This document shows, one piece after another, positions 50,411-59,800 of a stretch of 64,000 bases of DNA. Position numbers and translations under genes: made by a program. How positions within the stretch are numbered: position 1 is the first letter of the stretch; each line of letters begins with the position of its first letter. The stretch comes from Marihabitans asiaticum (GTDB taxonomy: Bacteria > Actinomycetota > Actinomycetes > Actinomycetales > Dermatophilaceae). The notes below the pieces were generated by a model. It did no database searches. It was not told the origin of the DNA and worked only from the letters and a program-made list of their open reading frames with translations. Location: NCBI RefSeq assembly GCF_007828725.1, contig NZ_VIUW01000002.1:558001-622000 (forward strand), in the 5' to 3' direction.

Positions 50411-50944
50411 ATGCCACCAAGCCTCACGTCGTCGCGCTGGAGCGAGCGCCCGCCTCGTCAATGGGAACAGGCGGTGGCCTGGGGAGCGCTCCTGTGCACG
50501 CTCCCCTCGGCGCTCTGGCGCCTTGCGATGCTCACCGGCTGGATGCCAGGCACGGCCGACCTGCGGACCATCTACGCCGACGAGCCGGGCTACGTCATCG
50601 GTCTGAGCGCCGTGCAGGTAGCGGTCGGCGTGCTCACCATCGGCCTCGTGAGGCCCTGGGGCGAGCAACTGCTCGGTGTCGCTGTCCCGCGCTGGTTCCC
50701 CATTGTCGTCGCCGGGGTCGGTGGGCTGGCCCTCACCTGGCTCTTCACGATCGACCTGCCGATCGCGCTGCTCTCCGGAGTTCGCCCTGACCAGGGCACC
50801 GTCCACGCCGGGGCCCTGGTGATGATGGTCGCCTGCTACGCGCCGATGCTGCTGTGGGGGCCGCTGACGCTGGCTGCAGTCGCCGGCTATGGGCGCAGGC
50901 GCTACCGGATTCGCTCGTTCCCCACCCGAGGAACGAAGGGGTGA
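50411..50944 (+). CDS. Small membrane protein of unknown function, flanked by repeats
   Basis: A 177-residue protein not recognised as a known family. It has about four membrane segments (near residues 17-40, 55-78, 92-112 and 128-158) and polar ends. ATG 50411 begins a sensible hydrophilic N-terminus (MPPSLTSSRWSERPP); longer frames run through the repeat array. The last 12 residues (RIRSFPTRGTKG) are encoded by the first unit of array B, so the original stop may have been replaced when the repeats were added. No Shine-Dalgarno is clear; function unknown. Confidence 0.65.
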   Translation: MPPSLTSSRWSERPPRQWEQAVAWGALLCTLPSALWRLAMLTGWMPGTADLRTIYADEPGYVIGLSAVQVAVGVLTIGLVRPWGEQLLGVAVPRWFPIVVAGVGGLALTWLFTIDLPIALLSGVRPDQGTVHAGALVMMVACYAPMLLWGPLTLAAVAGYGRRRYRIRSFPTRGTKG

Positions 50945-51087
50945 CCCGACCCGATCCGCTCGTTCCCCACGCGAGGAACGAAGGGGTGACCCGACCCGAT
51001 CCGCTCGTTCCCCACGCGAGGAACGAAGGGGTGACTCGACCCGATCCGCTCGTTCCCCACCCGAGGAACGAAGGGGTGACCCGACCC
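50908..51087. repeat. 45-bp tandem repeat array B (four units)
   Basis: Four complete units start at 50908, 50953, 50998 and 51043 and end at 51087. Differences are single bases (TTCGCT in the first, CCC/GCG in the hairpin loop, ACTCGA in the third). The unit is the same as in array A, and both arrays begin after ACCG followed by GATTCGCTCG. The array overlaps the 3' end of the membrane-protein gene and ends 17 bases before the convergent azlD stop. Confidence 0.92.
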
Positions 51088-51103
51088 GATCACCCGCGCA
51101 CGG

Positions 51104-51415
51104 TTACGGCAGACCCCCGAGCCGCCCCAGAGCCGCCGCGAGGGCACCGACGAGCACGACGACGATGAAGGGCGCGCGCAGCAGCAGTGCAAGGGCAGCC
51201 GCCCCGAGAGCAAGGAAGCGCGCGTCGGGAGTGAGCTGCTGGCCGTCGGCGACGGTGTTCAGCACGACGAGGGACGAGAGCAGACCGACGGTCATGCACG
51301 CCGAGATCCGCACCACCGCAGGGGTCTCCAGCAGGCGGTGCGGTACGAGATAGCCGCTCAGCTTGGTCAGGTAGGCCAGGGTCGAGGCGGCCACGATCCA
51401 CAGCAGCACCGTCAT
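51104..51415 (-). CDS. azlD: AzlD-family branched-chain amino acid exporter subunit
   Basis: A 103-residue membrane protein with three or four hydrophobic segments (LLWIVAASTLAYLTKLSGYL, ISACMTVGLLSSLVVLN, LALGAAALALLLRAPFIVVVLVGALAAAL), the small subunit of AzlCD (BrnEF-like) exporters. Its ATG overlaps the azlC stop by four bases. A divergent XRE-cupin regulator next to azlC probably controls the pair. Confidence 0.9.
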   Translation of the reverse strand: MTVLLWIVAASTLAYLTKLSGYLVPHRLLETPAVVRISACMTVGLLSSLVVLNTVADGQQLTPDARFLALGAAALALLLRAPFIVVVLVGALAAALGRLGGLP

Positions 51416-52209
51416 CGAAGGCTCCGCCCTGCGGCCGCCTCGGCACTGTCCCGGCGAAGCCGCGACCAGCCGATGAGCGCCGCCACCGCAGCCGCGACGA
51501 GGATCGGCACTCCCGGCGGCAGCAGCGGGACGCTCACTGCGGTGACGACCGCGCAGCAGGCAGCGATCGCCATCGGCTCACCCGCCCGCAGCCGCGGCCA
51601 CAGCAGGCCGAGGAAGGCAGCGGCGGCCGCACCGTCCAGACCCCACTGCCGGGCATCGCCGAGCGCCTCACCCACGACCGCTCCGACGAGCGTTGTCGCG
51701 TTCCACATGACGAAGATCCCCAGACCCGCGCTCCAGAAGCCGCGCGCCTGCTCGACCCGCTCCTCCTGCGCGAGCGCGGTGGCGGTCGACTCGTCGATGG
51801 TGACCTGGGCCGCGGCGAGGCGGCGCCACCCCTGGGGGTGGAGCAGGGTGTTGATCTGCATCCCGTAGACACCGTTGCGCAGCCCGAGCAGGGTTGAGGC
51901 ACCGAGCGCCGAGGCCGGGCTGCCTCCTCCTGCCAGCACGCCGATGAAGGCGAACTGCGAGCCGCCCGAGAAGGTGAGCAGGCTGAGCGCGCACACCTCG
52001 AGCATGCTCAGCCCGGTCGCAGTGCCGAGCGCGCCGAAGGAGATCCCCAGCGGTCCGATGGCGATCGCGATGGACAGCCCGGCCTGCAGCGCGGGGCTGG
52101 CGCGGACGGTCGAGAGCAGAGACCTCCACGCGACCTCGGGCTGGGGCGGCGCCTCGGACGGGCTCCCGGGCACGTCGTCGGGTCCGCGAGATGCCGGACG
52201 CGATGTCAT
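51412..52209 (-). CDS. azlC: AzlC-family branched-chain amino acid exporter subunit
   Basis: A 265-residue membrane protein: ALQAGLSIAIAIGPLGISFGALG and SLLTFSGGSQFAFIGVLAGGGSP are the AzlC hallmarks, followed by LRNGVYGMQINTLLHP and five or six more hydrophobic segments. With AzlD it should export branched-chain amino acids or analogues. The ATG lies only 17 bases from the divergent regulator start, so the two promoters overlap and a single bound protein could control both. Confidence 0.92.
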   Translation of the reverse strand: MTSRPASRGPDDVPGSPSEAPPQPEVAWRSLLSTVRASPALQAGLSIAIAIGPLGISFGALGTATGLSMLEVCALSLLTFSGGSQFAFIGVLAGGGSPASALGASTLLGLRNGVYGMQINTLLHPQGWRRLAAAQVTIDESTATALAQEERVEQARGFWSAGLGIFVMWNATTLVGAVVGEALGDARQWGLDGAAAAAFLGLLWPRLRAGEPMAIAACCAVVTAVSVPLLPPGVPILVAAAVAALIGWSRLRRDSAEAAAGRSLR

Positions 52210-52214
52210 GCGGC

Positions 52215-52220
52215 TAGGGT
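52215..52220 (+). promoter_or_regulatory. Putative -10 box of the leaderless XRE-cupin regulator transcript
   Basis: TAGGGT ends six bases before the ATG at 52227. With only 17 bases between the divergent start codons, neither gene can have a normal leader. The azlC side has only a weak CACCCT box at the same distance. Confidence 0.5.
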
Positions 52221-52226
52221 GCAGGC

Positions 52227-52835
52227 ATGGGCATCGTTCGTCAAGCCGAACACATCGACCGCTCTACCGAACGAGGCTCGAGCCCGCACGGCGGGGCCGT
52301 CTCCCGCATCGCTGCCGCCGTCCGGGTCGAGCGCGAGCGCAAGGGCCTCAGTCTCTCCGAGCTGGCCCGCCGGGCCAGTATGGCCAAGTCCAGCCTCTCC
52401 CAGCTCGAAGCCGGTCAGGGCAACCCCGGCGTCGAGACGGTCTGGGCCCTCGCGACCGCGCTCGGCGTCCCCTTCGCCGCCCTCATCGACCCCCCGCAGG
52501 CCGAGAGCGCCCTGATCCGAGCCGACGAGGGCGACCCGACCCGCTCGGACACGGCGGAGTACACCGCGCTCGTGCTCTCGCACAGCCCACCGGGGGTCCG
52601 CCGCGACCTGTACCGGATCGAGGCCGAGCCGACCGGGCCCAAGCGCTCCGACGGCCACGCGGCCGGGACGATCGAGCACGTCGTCCTCGTCCGGGGGCGG
52701 GCCCGGGTCGGCACGGCGGACGACACAGTCGAGCTCCTACCCGGGGACTACCTGCGCTATGCCGGGGACGTCGAGCATGTCTTCGAGGCACTGGAGCCCG
52801 GGACGATGGCTCTCATGGCCTCCGAGCAGCGCTGA
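52227..52835 (+). CDS. XRE-family regulator with C-terminal cupin
   Basis: A 202-residue regulator: a helix-turn-helix at residues about 30-85 (VRVERERKGLSLSELARRASMAKSSLSQLEAGQGNPGVETVWALA) and a cupin from 115 to 198 (TIEHVVLVRGRARVG, LLPGDYLRYAGDVEHVFEAL). Members next to azlCD sense amino acids through the cupin and control export; that is the likely role here. Its 3' end overlaps the convergent NYN-like gene by 23 bases. Confidence 0.92.
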   Translation: MGIVRQAEHIDRSTERGSSPHGGAVSRIAAAVRVERERKGLSLSELARRASMAKSSLSQLEAGQGNPGVETVWALATALGVPFAALIDPPQAESALIRADEGDPTRSDTAEYTALVLSHSPPGVRRDLYRIEAEPTGPKRSDGHAAGTIEHVVLVRGRARVGTADDTVELLPGDYLRYAGDVEHVFEALEPGTMALMASEQR

Positions 52836-53280
52836 CCGAGGACGAAGGGGACATCCGCACGCTGCGTGGGCCGACCACCACCACGCCCAGGCCGTCTAGC
52901 CGTGCGAGCAGGCCGCGGTCCGCGGTGGCCACCGACACCACGTCGCCGGCTTTCACGGCACGCCGGCACTGGCTCACCACCTCGTCATCCCCCTCCCCGG
53001 CCGCGTGCACGGTCACGACCACCCCCTGGTCTGCACCGGCGTCGTCCGAGCCGGCGTCGTGGTCCGAGCCGGCGTCGACCGAGCCGGCGGTCACCCCCCT
53101 TCGCCCCTGCCCCTCAAGCACGAGGACCACCTCGTCGTACGGCAGCGCGCCCCCGTCCACGGCTCCCACGAGATGAGCGTGCAGCCGGGCGGCCGCGCCT
53201 GCCCGGTCGCGCCACCACCCGTCGGGCACCGAGCCGATGACGTTGGCCGCGTCGACGACGAGGACCCGCGCGGCGCTCAC
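52813..53280 (-). CDS. NYN/PIN-like domain protein
   Basis: A 155-residue protein opening with RVLVVDAANVIGSVPDGWWRDRAGAA, the Asp-rich start of YacP/NYN-like RNases; further acidic residues occur in YDEVVLVLEG, GEGDDEVV and ATADRGLLARL. Activity as an RNase is possible but unproven. A repetitive acidic insert (DAGSDHDAGSDDAGAD) sits mid-protein next to a CCCCTTCGC motif, another case of the dispersed motif at a low-complexity insertion. Confidence 0.75.
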   Translation of the reverse strand: MSAARVLVVDAANVIGSVPDGWWRDRAGAAARLHAHLVGAVDGGALPYDEVVLVLEGQGRRGVTAGSVDAGSDHDAGSDDAGADQGVVVTVHAAGEGDDEVVSQCRRAVKAGDVVSVATADRGLLARLDGLGVVVVGPRSVRMSPSSSVSAARRP

Positions 53281-53296
53281 CGCCGCACCGCCTCGA

Positions 53297-54457
53297 TCAC
53301 GCGGCCCGCCGCCGGGTGAACCGGTCCGGCGAGAAGGTCGGGTCGGTCAGGGTCACGTCGCCCTCGACGAGGCCGCGCCGCACCCACTCGGCGGTGATCG
53401 GCGCGAGCACGAGACCCCACATGCCGTGCCCGGTCGCCACGACCAGACCCGGCACCCGCGCGCTCTCCCCGATCACCGGCACCCCGTCGCTCGTCGTAGG
53501 GCGATCACCGCGCCACACCTCGATCTCCCGCTCCCACGCCAGGTCCGGGTACGCCCTTCGCCCGGCGGCGCGGATCGCGTCCACCCGGTGGGGCTGCACC
53601 TGACCCGTCCGCGCCCCGAGGTCGAGGGTGCCGGCCAGGCGCACGCGGTCGGCGAAGGGGGTGACCACCACCCGGTGGTCGACGAAGGTCGTCGGCCGGT
53701 CGGGGGCCGCGTCGTTGCGTTCGAGGTCGATGACATAACCCGTCGCACCCTGCATCGGCAGCCGCAGACCCAGCTCGGCGAGCAGGGCCGGCGAACCCAT
53801 CCCGGCCGCGACGACGACGTGCTCGGGCGAGATCCAGCGCCCGTCGAGGAGGACGTCGACGCCCGCACCGACTCCCGCCGCACTGCCCGGATCACGTCGG
53901 CGCAGGCCCTCGACCCGGGCTCCCCAGCGCACGCTCGCCCCCTTCGCCGTGGCGGCGTCGAGCACGGCCCGTACGTAGGTGAGCGTGTTGCACGTCGCGT
54001 CCTCCTCGTGCACGACCCGGCGATCACCGATGACGTCGACGGCACCGGTCTGGACGCAGCTGGTCTCGATCCCCTCCCGCGGGTAGGCGAGGTGGAGCGC
54101 CAGGCTGCGGCGCGCCATCGCCTGGAGCCGCTCGGTCAGCGCGCGAGTCCGTCGCGGCGTCGAGTGCCGGGCGAAGGACAGCAGCCACGGCAGCAGCGTC
54201 GGTCGCGGGGTCAGCCGGAACGGGCCGGACGGGTCGAGCAGGTTGGTCAGGCCCTCGCGGACGTTGGCGGGGGTGGTCATCGGCTGGACGTGGCTGGGGG
54301 AGAGCAGCCCGGCGTTGGCATAGGAGCACCCCGCACCCGGGCCTTCTCCGGCATCGAGGACGAGCACGCGCTTGCCGGCCCGGCTCAGCTCGAGGGCAAC
54401 GGTCGCTCCGACCGCTCCCGCCCCGATGACGACGACGTCGGGTGCAGTGGGTTCCAT
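53297..54457 (-). CDS. FAD-dependent amino acid oxidase/dehydrogenase (DadA-like)
   Basis: A 386-residue flavoprotein with the FAD dinucleotide loop VVVIGAGAVGATVALELSRAGKRVLVLDAG at residues 9-38, GCSYANAGLLSPSH as in DadA D-amino acid dehydrogenases, mid-protein VVAAGMGSP and the C-terminal ATGHGMWGLVLAPITAEWV. It probably oxidises a D-amino acid, glycine or a similar amine. It stands between the NYN-like gene and the fdh operon. The substrate needs direct evidence; opine or sarcosine oxidation are alternatives. Confidence 0.9.
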   Translation of the reverse strand: MEPTAPDVVVIGAGAVGATVALELSRAGKRVLVLDAGEGPGAGCSYANAGLLSPSHVQPMTTPANVREGLTNLLDPSGPFRLTPRPTLLPWLLSFARHSTPRRTRALTERLQAMARRSLALHLAYPREGIETSCVQTGAVDVIGDRRVVHEEDATCNTLTYVRAVLDAATAKGASVRWGARVEGLRRRDPGSAAGVGAGVDVLLDGRWISPEHVVVAAGMGSPALLAELGLRLPMQGATGYVIDLERNDAAPDRPTTFVDHRVVVTPFADRVRLAGTLDLGARTGQVQPHRVDAIRAAGRRAYPDLAWEREIEVWRGDRPTTSDGVPVIGESARVPGLVVATGHGMWGLVLAPITAEWVRRGLVEGDVTLTDPTFSPDRFTRRRAA

Positions 54458-54524
54458 GCCCTCTATCTTGGCGGGGATGGTTCGGGCTGTTCGGCCGGGG
54501 TGGCTGGGAGGAGAGCAGCCGGAT

Positions 54525-54627
54525 GACCGTTCGTCTGAGGTTGCCCGGGGATCTGCGAAGGGGTGGGCGCAGAACAGCGGGCGGGGGTGACCGTTCGTCT
54601 GAGGTTCCCCGGGGATCTGCGAAGGGG
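54525..54627. repeat. Two intergenic copies of the CCCCGGGG/GCGAAGGGG element
   Basis: 39-base elements at 54525-54563 and 54589-54627, 64 bases apart, run from GACCGTTCGTCTGAGG through (G/C)CCCGGGG to GCGAAGGGG. They are the same element found three times inside the MFS gene at 26052-26180. They fill the gap between the convergently oriented end of nrfD and the start of the DadA-like gene. Confidence 0.9.
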
Positions 54628-54631
54628 TTGG

Positions 54632-55804
54632 TCAGCCGGCGGTGGTGATGGAGTCGTCGGTGACGCCGGCGGCGCGGCGCGCCTCGAGGCGGCGGCGCTG
54701 GGGGAGCACGGTGTAGCGAGGGTCCTTGGCCGAGGCGATCCCCGCCTCGAAGACACCGACGCGGGTGGCCGCAGAAGCCCCGAGCAGCGCGAGGCCCGTG
54801 AGGATCGCCCCGGCCCGGTTGCTGCCGAGCAGCAGAGCCCCGAGCCCGCCGCCGACGGCGAGCCGCTCGGCCCAGCGCATCAGCTGGCCCGGGTGTCCCT
54901 GGTGCAGCGGCTCCGCCGCGACCGGGTCCATCCTCGCCTCGGTCAGGCGCATCGCGACGACGTCACCGACGACCCCGATGACCGCGAGCGCGCGCACCGG
55001 AGCGGTCTCCCGGGTCGGGGTGGTCACCATCGCCAGCCCCGCCGCGGCGAGGGTGGCCGAGCTGACGAAGACGAAGGGGAGGTCGCGGTGCATCGCGTTC
55101 CACGTCGGGTTGGCGGTGTCCGAGAGCAGGACCGCGGTGTAGGCCGCCAACGGCGGGGAGAAGGCCGCCGCCTCCCAGCCCGCCCACGGCTCGACCGCCT
55201 GCAGCACCGGGCGCAACGGGCCGAGCGGCAACAGACCGCGGGAGCTACCCCGGCTGCCGAGGCGGTCGACCTCGGCCACCGCCGCCACCCCGATGCCGGC
55301 GCTGTACGCGGTGAGGACCCACGACCCGATGCTCATCGGCGAGGTCAGCTTGATCGTGCGCAGCATGTTGTAGAAGCGCTCGGGCCGACCGAGGTCCTTC
55401 ACCAGCGCCGCCCCGCCGAGCGCCACCGAGGCCAGACCCCCCAGGCGAGCGTTGCGCCGCAACGCATCTCGGCCGGTGAGCTGGGCCCCGAGCGCGATGA
55501 GCCCGGACCCGCCGGCGACCCCGCCGAGGAAGAGGTAGGCGGCGACCTCGTGCCCCCACGGCGGCGGCTTGACCACCGCCCGCCCGTAGTAGCTGGCGAA
55601 GTCCTCCGCCTCGACGTCCGGGACCATGAGCATCTCGGCCGAGCCATCGCTGCGCCCACTGCGCCCACCCTGCCAACCAGGCCGACCGGGCCACCCGGAC
55701 CGCCCACGGCGTCGATCGCCGTCCTGGGCGCCACGCCCACCGCGCCGCCGGCGTCGCCGCTCGGGCTCCGGCGGCCGGTAGCTGTCGAAGGCCGAGGTGG
55801 TCAT
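54632..55804 (-). CDS. nrfD: NrfD-family membrane quinone oxidoreductase subunit of formate dehydrogenase
   Basis: A 390-residue protein. A basic, Gly/Arg-rich cytoplasmic N-terminus of about 75 residues precedes eight or more membrane segments with the NrfD/PsrC pattern (EVAAYLFLGGVAGGSGLIALGAQLTG, KDLGRPERFYNMLRTIKLTSPMSIGSWVLTAYS). It should anchor the FdhAB module and pass electrons to quinone. ATG overlaps the fdhB stop by four bases, so it is the third gene of the fdh operon. Confidence 0.92.
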   Translation of the reverse strand: MTTSAFDSYRPPEPERRRRRRGGRGAQDGDRRRGRSGWPGRPGWQGGRSGRSDGSAEMLMVPDVEAEDFASYYGRAVVKPPPWGHEVAAYLFLGGVAGGSGLIALGAQLTGRDALRRNARLGGLASVALGGAALVKDLGRPERFYNMLRTIKLTSPMSIGSWVLTAYSAGIGVAAVAEVDRLGSRGSSRGLLPLGPLRPVLQAVEPWAGWEAAAFSPPLAAYTAVLLSDTANPTWNAMHRDLPFVFVSSATLAAAGLAMVTTPTRETAPVRALAVIGVVGDVVAMRLTEARMDPVAAEPLHQGHPGQLMRWAERLAVGGGLGALLLGSNRAGAILTGLALLGASAATRVGVFEAGIASAKDPRYTVLPQRRRLEARRAAGVTDDSITTAG

Positions 55805-56868
55805 CGGCGCGCCCCGACGAAGGCGGCAACTGCGGCACCGATCATCCCGAGCGCCGCGATCCCGGCCCGGTCGAACATCACCCCGAGGTCGGCCGTGGGC
55901 ACCCGAGGGTCCGGCGGCAAGCCATACACCTCCGGCTCGTCGAGGAGGAGGAAGACCGACCCGGTACCGCCGACCCCGTCGAGCTCGTTCGCACCGTAGA
56001 GACGAGCCTCGGTCATCCCCTTCGCGTGCAGCTCGGCGACCCGCGCCCGCGCCGAGGTGACCAGCTCGTCGTGGTCGCCGAAGCGGATCGAGGTCGTCGG
56101 GCAGGTCTTGGCGCACGCCGGGGTCTCCTCGTCGCGCAGCCGGTCGTAGCAGAGCGTGCACTTCTGGGCGACGCCCTCCTTGGGCACCGCGGGCTGCTCT
56201 CCCTTGCGCTCACCACGGCGGGTCGTCGGCGCCGCGGTCCCGTCGCTGCGCCGCTCGACCACCCCGAAGGGACAACCCGCCACGCACGTGCCGCACCCGT
56301 TGCACACGTCGTCCTGGACAACGACCGTGCCGAACTCGGTGCGCATCAGCGCCCCGGTCGGGCACACGTCGAGGCACCCGGCGTGGGTGCAGTGCTTGCA
56401 CACGTCGGAGGCCATGAGCCAGCGGAACTCGGGGGTGTCCGGCGGAGACGTGGGAGGCAGCGGGGTGTCTGGCGAAGGGGTGGCGCCTCCCCCTTCGCTC
56501 CCGGCCCCCCCGTCGCGCACCGTCGGCATCCCCAGGCTCACGAGGCGTCGACCGGACTCGCGGGCCGCCTCGATCGCCTCTCGGTCCTGCTCGACGAAGG
56601 CGACATGTCGCCAGGTGCTCGCGCCGAGGCTCTGACTGTTGTCGTAGGACCACCCGGTGATCTCCAGGTCGCCGTCGCGGGGGTTGCGGTTCCACTCCTT
56701 GCAGGCGACCTCGCAGGCCTTGCAGCCGATGCAGATCGAGGTGTCGGTGAAGAAGCCCTTCCGCGCGTGCGTGCCATCCCACCCGACGTCGCGGATCGGG
56801 TCGGTCGGGCCGTGCAGCTGGTGCCCGAGGAGGTCTCCGGTGCTGTGGCGCTGCGGGCTGCTGGTCAT
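55801..56868 (-). CDS. fdhB: Formate dehydrogenase iron-sulphur subunit
   Basis: A 355-residue electron-transfer subunit with four [4Fe-4S] cysteine clusters: CIGCKACEVACKEWN, CKHCTHAGCLDVCP, CNGCGTCVAGCPFG and CTLCYDR...CAKTCP. They carry electrons from FdhA to the NrfD subunit. A C-terminal hydrophobic segment (IAALGMIGAAVAAFV) may anchor it. A Ser/Pro/Gly-rich insert near residues 120-140 is encoded by two facing GCGAAGGGG motifs (about 56473-56499). It overlaps fdhA and nrfD by four bases each. Confidence 0.95.
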   Translation of the reverse strand: MTSSPQRHSTGDLLGHQLHGPTDPIRDVGWDGTHARKGFFTDTSICIGCKACEVACKEWNRNPRDGDLEITGWSYDNSQSLGASTWRHVAFVEQDREAIEAARESGRRLVSLGMPTVRDGGAGSEGGGATPSPDTPLPPTSPPDTPEFRWLMASDVCKHCTHAGCLDVCPTGALMRTEFGTVVVQDDVCNGCGTCVAGCPFGVVERRSDGTAAPTTRRGERKGEQPAVPKEGVAQKCTLCYDRLRDEETPACAKTCPTTSIRFGDHDELVTSARARVAELHAKGMTEARLYGANELDGVGGTGSVFLLLDEPEVYGLPPDPRVPTADLGVMFDRAGIAALGMIGAAVAAFVGARR

Positions 56869-59800
56869 CCTCGTCCCTCCTGCTCGGGGTCGGTGAGGCG
56901 CTGGTTCCCGGTCTGCGGGGTCACCCCGGCCCGCCGGTTGTAGTCGGCGACGAGCTCCTCGGCGGCGGCCCCGCGCGGGCGGCGGCCGGGCCGGACGTCG
57001 CAGGAGGCGACCTTGGACTCCTGGATCTGGGTGTTGGCGTCGAGGGAGACCCCGAGCAGGTCGTTCGCGGCGTCCCCGGTGACGATCGCCTCCTCGCCCA
57101 CCCCCCAGTGGTAGGGCAGCCCGACCTGGTGGACCTCGCGCCCGTCGACCCGCAGCGGACGCATCCGGTCGGTGACCATGACCCGGGCTTCGATCACCGC
57201 GCGCGGGGAGACGATCGTCGCCCAGTCGTTGTGGGTCAGTCCCCGCTCGGCGGCCAGGGCCGGGGAGACCTCGCAGAACATCTCGGGCTGCAGCTCGGAG
57301 AGGTAGGGCAGCCAGCGGCTCATCCCGCCGGCGGTGTGGTGCTCGGTGAGCCGGTAGGTGGTGAAGACATAGGGGTAGACCTCGACACCGGCCTCGCCCG
57401 CGCTCGGCGCGTCGAGGTTGTACCCGCGCGGGTAGAGCATGCGCGTCGGGTTCTGCTGCTGGGTGTACAGCGCGTTGCGCACCGGGGACTCCGCGGCCTC
57501 GTAGTGCGTGGGGAAGGGACCGTCGACGAGCCCCTTCGGGGCGTAGAGCCATCCCTTGCCGTCGGACTGCATGACGAAGGGGTCATCGCCGGCCAGCCCG
57601 TCGACGCCACCGGTCCCGGGCTCGGGCCGGTGGTGCGGGTGCAGCTCGGCGGGGAAGTCGGGCACGTCCGAGCCGGTCCACCGCCCGGCCTCCTCGTCCC
57701 ACCAGACCCACTTCTTGCGCTCGCTCCACGGCCGCCCGTCGGGGTCGGCCGAGGCGCGGTTGTAGAGGATCCGGCGGTCCGCGGGCCAGGCCCACCCCCA
57801 CTTCGCCTGGGCCGGGCCATCGCCTCCGTGCGGGGTGCGGCGTGCCGCCTGGTTGGTCTCCTCGGCGTAGACCCCGGAGTAGATCCAGCAACCGCAGGCC
57901 GTCGAGCCGTCGGCGGCCAGCTCGGCGTAGCCGGAGAGCGCGCGCCCGACGCCCTCCCTCGCCTCTGATCCGGCGGAGCCTCCCCCTTCGTCGCCCGCTT
58001 CGCCAGGCCCCTCGCCAGCCGTCCGGTCGCCCCCTTCGCCGCTGGCCGGGACCACCTCGTAGCCGTTGATCTCCTTGAGCACCGACTCCGGCTCGGGGTC
58101 GCCGTGCTCGTCGAGGGCGTAGTCCCAGGTCATCTCCAGCAGGGGCCGGTCACGCTCGTCGGCGGACCCCGCGAGCAGCTCACGGATGCGGACCCCGAGG
58201 TGGTAGTAGAAGTCGAGCTCGCTCTGGCAGTCGCCCGGCGCGTCGAGTGCCTTGTGCCGCCACTGGAGCAGCCGCTGGGTCTGGGTGAAGCTCCCGGCCT
58301 TCTCCACGTGCGTGGCGGCGGGGAGGAAGAAGACCTCGGTCTCGATGTCCTCGGTGCGCAGCTCCCCGGAGGCCACCTCGGGACTGTCCTTCCACCAGGT
58401 GGCAGTCTCGATGAGGGAGAGGTCGCGCACGACGAGCCACTTCAGCTGCGCGAGCGCGAGCCGCTGCGCTCGGCTGTTCGCCGACCCGACGGCGGGGTTC
58501 TGCCCGACGACGAAGTACCCCTCGACGCCACCGTCGAGCATCTCCATCATCGTCTGGTACGTGCCGTGCGGGCCGGTCAGTCGGGGCAGGTGGTCGAAGC
58601 ACCAGTCGTTCTCGGCGCTCGCGTGCTCACCGAAGTACGCCTTGAGCAGGCTCACCGTGTAGGCGTCGGCGTTGCCCCAGAAGCCCTTCTGCCCCGGCCC
58701 CGAGACGACGTCGAGGTAGTCGGCCAGGGTGTCGTGGAGGCCGGCGACGGGCATCGGCAGGTAGCCGGGGAGCAGGTTGAAGAGCGTCGGGATGTCGGTC
58801 GAGCCCTGGATACTCGCGTGCCCGCGCAGCGCCATGATCCCGCCGCCGGGTCGACCGACGTTGCCGAGCAGCAGCTGCAGCACCGCGGCGGCCCGGATGA
58901 ACTGGGCGCCCGAGGTGTGCTGGGTCCACCCCGTCGCGTAGCCCCACATCGTCGTCCGGTCACGCCCCGAGCTGCTCGTGATGGTCTCGGCGAGCGCGGC
59001 GAAGGTCTCCGCATCGATGCCGCACATCTCCTGCACCATCGCCGGGGTGTACCGGGAGTAGTGCCGGCGCAGGAGCTGGAAGACGGTGCGCGGGTGCTGC
59101 AGGGTCTCGTCCCGCTCGACCTGCGCGTTCTCCAGCGGGGCGCCGCCGCTGCCCAGCTGGTCCCCCGGACCGTGGTCGCCCTCGGTGCTCGACTGCTCGC
59201 CCTTCTCGCCCCCGGCGTCCTCGACCTCCCCGCCACCGGCCTGCGCGTACTCCCAGGTGTCCGAGTCGTACGTCCCGCTCTCGGGGTCGAAGCCGGAGAA
59301 GAGCCCGTCGAGGTCGTCGGTGTCGGCGAAGTCCTCGGTGACGATCGTCGCCGCGTTGGTGTAGGCGATCACGTACTCGTGGAACCAGAGGTCATGGGTG
59401 ATGACGTGGTTGATCAGTGCCCCGAGCAGCACGATGTCCGAGCCGGCGCGGATCGGGATGTGCCGGTCCGCGACCGCAGAGGTGCGGGTGAAGCGCGGGT
59501 CGATGTGGATCACCGTCGCCCCGCGCGCCTTGGCCTCGGCGACCCACTGGAAGCCGACCGGGTGCGCCTCGGCCATGTTGCCGCCCTGCAGGACGATGCA
59601 GTCGGAGTTGGCCATGTCCTGCAGCGTGTTCGTGGCGCCGCCGCGCCCGTACGAGGCCCCCAGACCGGGGACCGTGGCGGAGTGTCAAATACGCGCCTGG
59701 TTCTCGATCTGGATCGCCCCGGCGGCGGTGAAGAGCTTCTTGATGAGGTAGTTCTCCTCGTTGTCGAGCGTCGCTCCGCCCAACGAGGCGATCCCCATGG

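Noticed and set aside
50156-51087. 45-bp arrays as a CRISPR
   Set aside because: Units follow each other directly without variable spacers, and no cas genes are in the window.
59685-59687. TGA as a stop that would make fdhA a split pseudogene
   Set aside because: It lies at the family selenocysteine position with a SECIS hairpin in the E. coli register, and the frame continues with full conservation.
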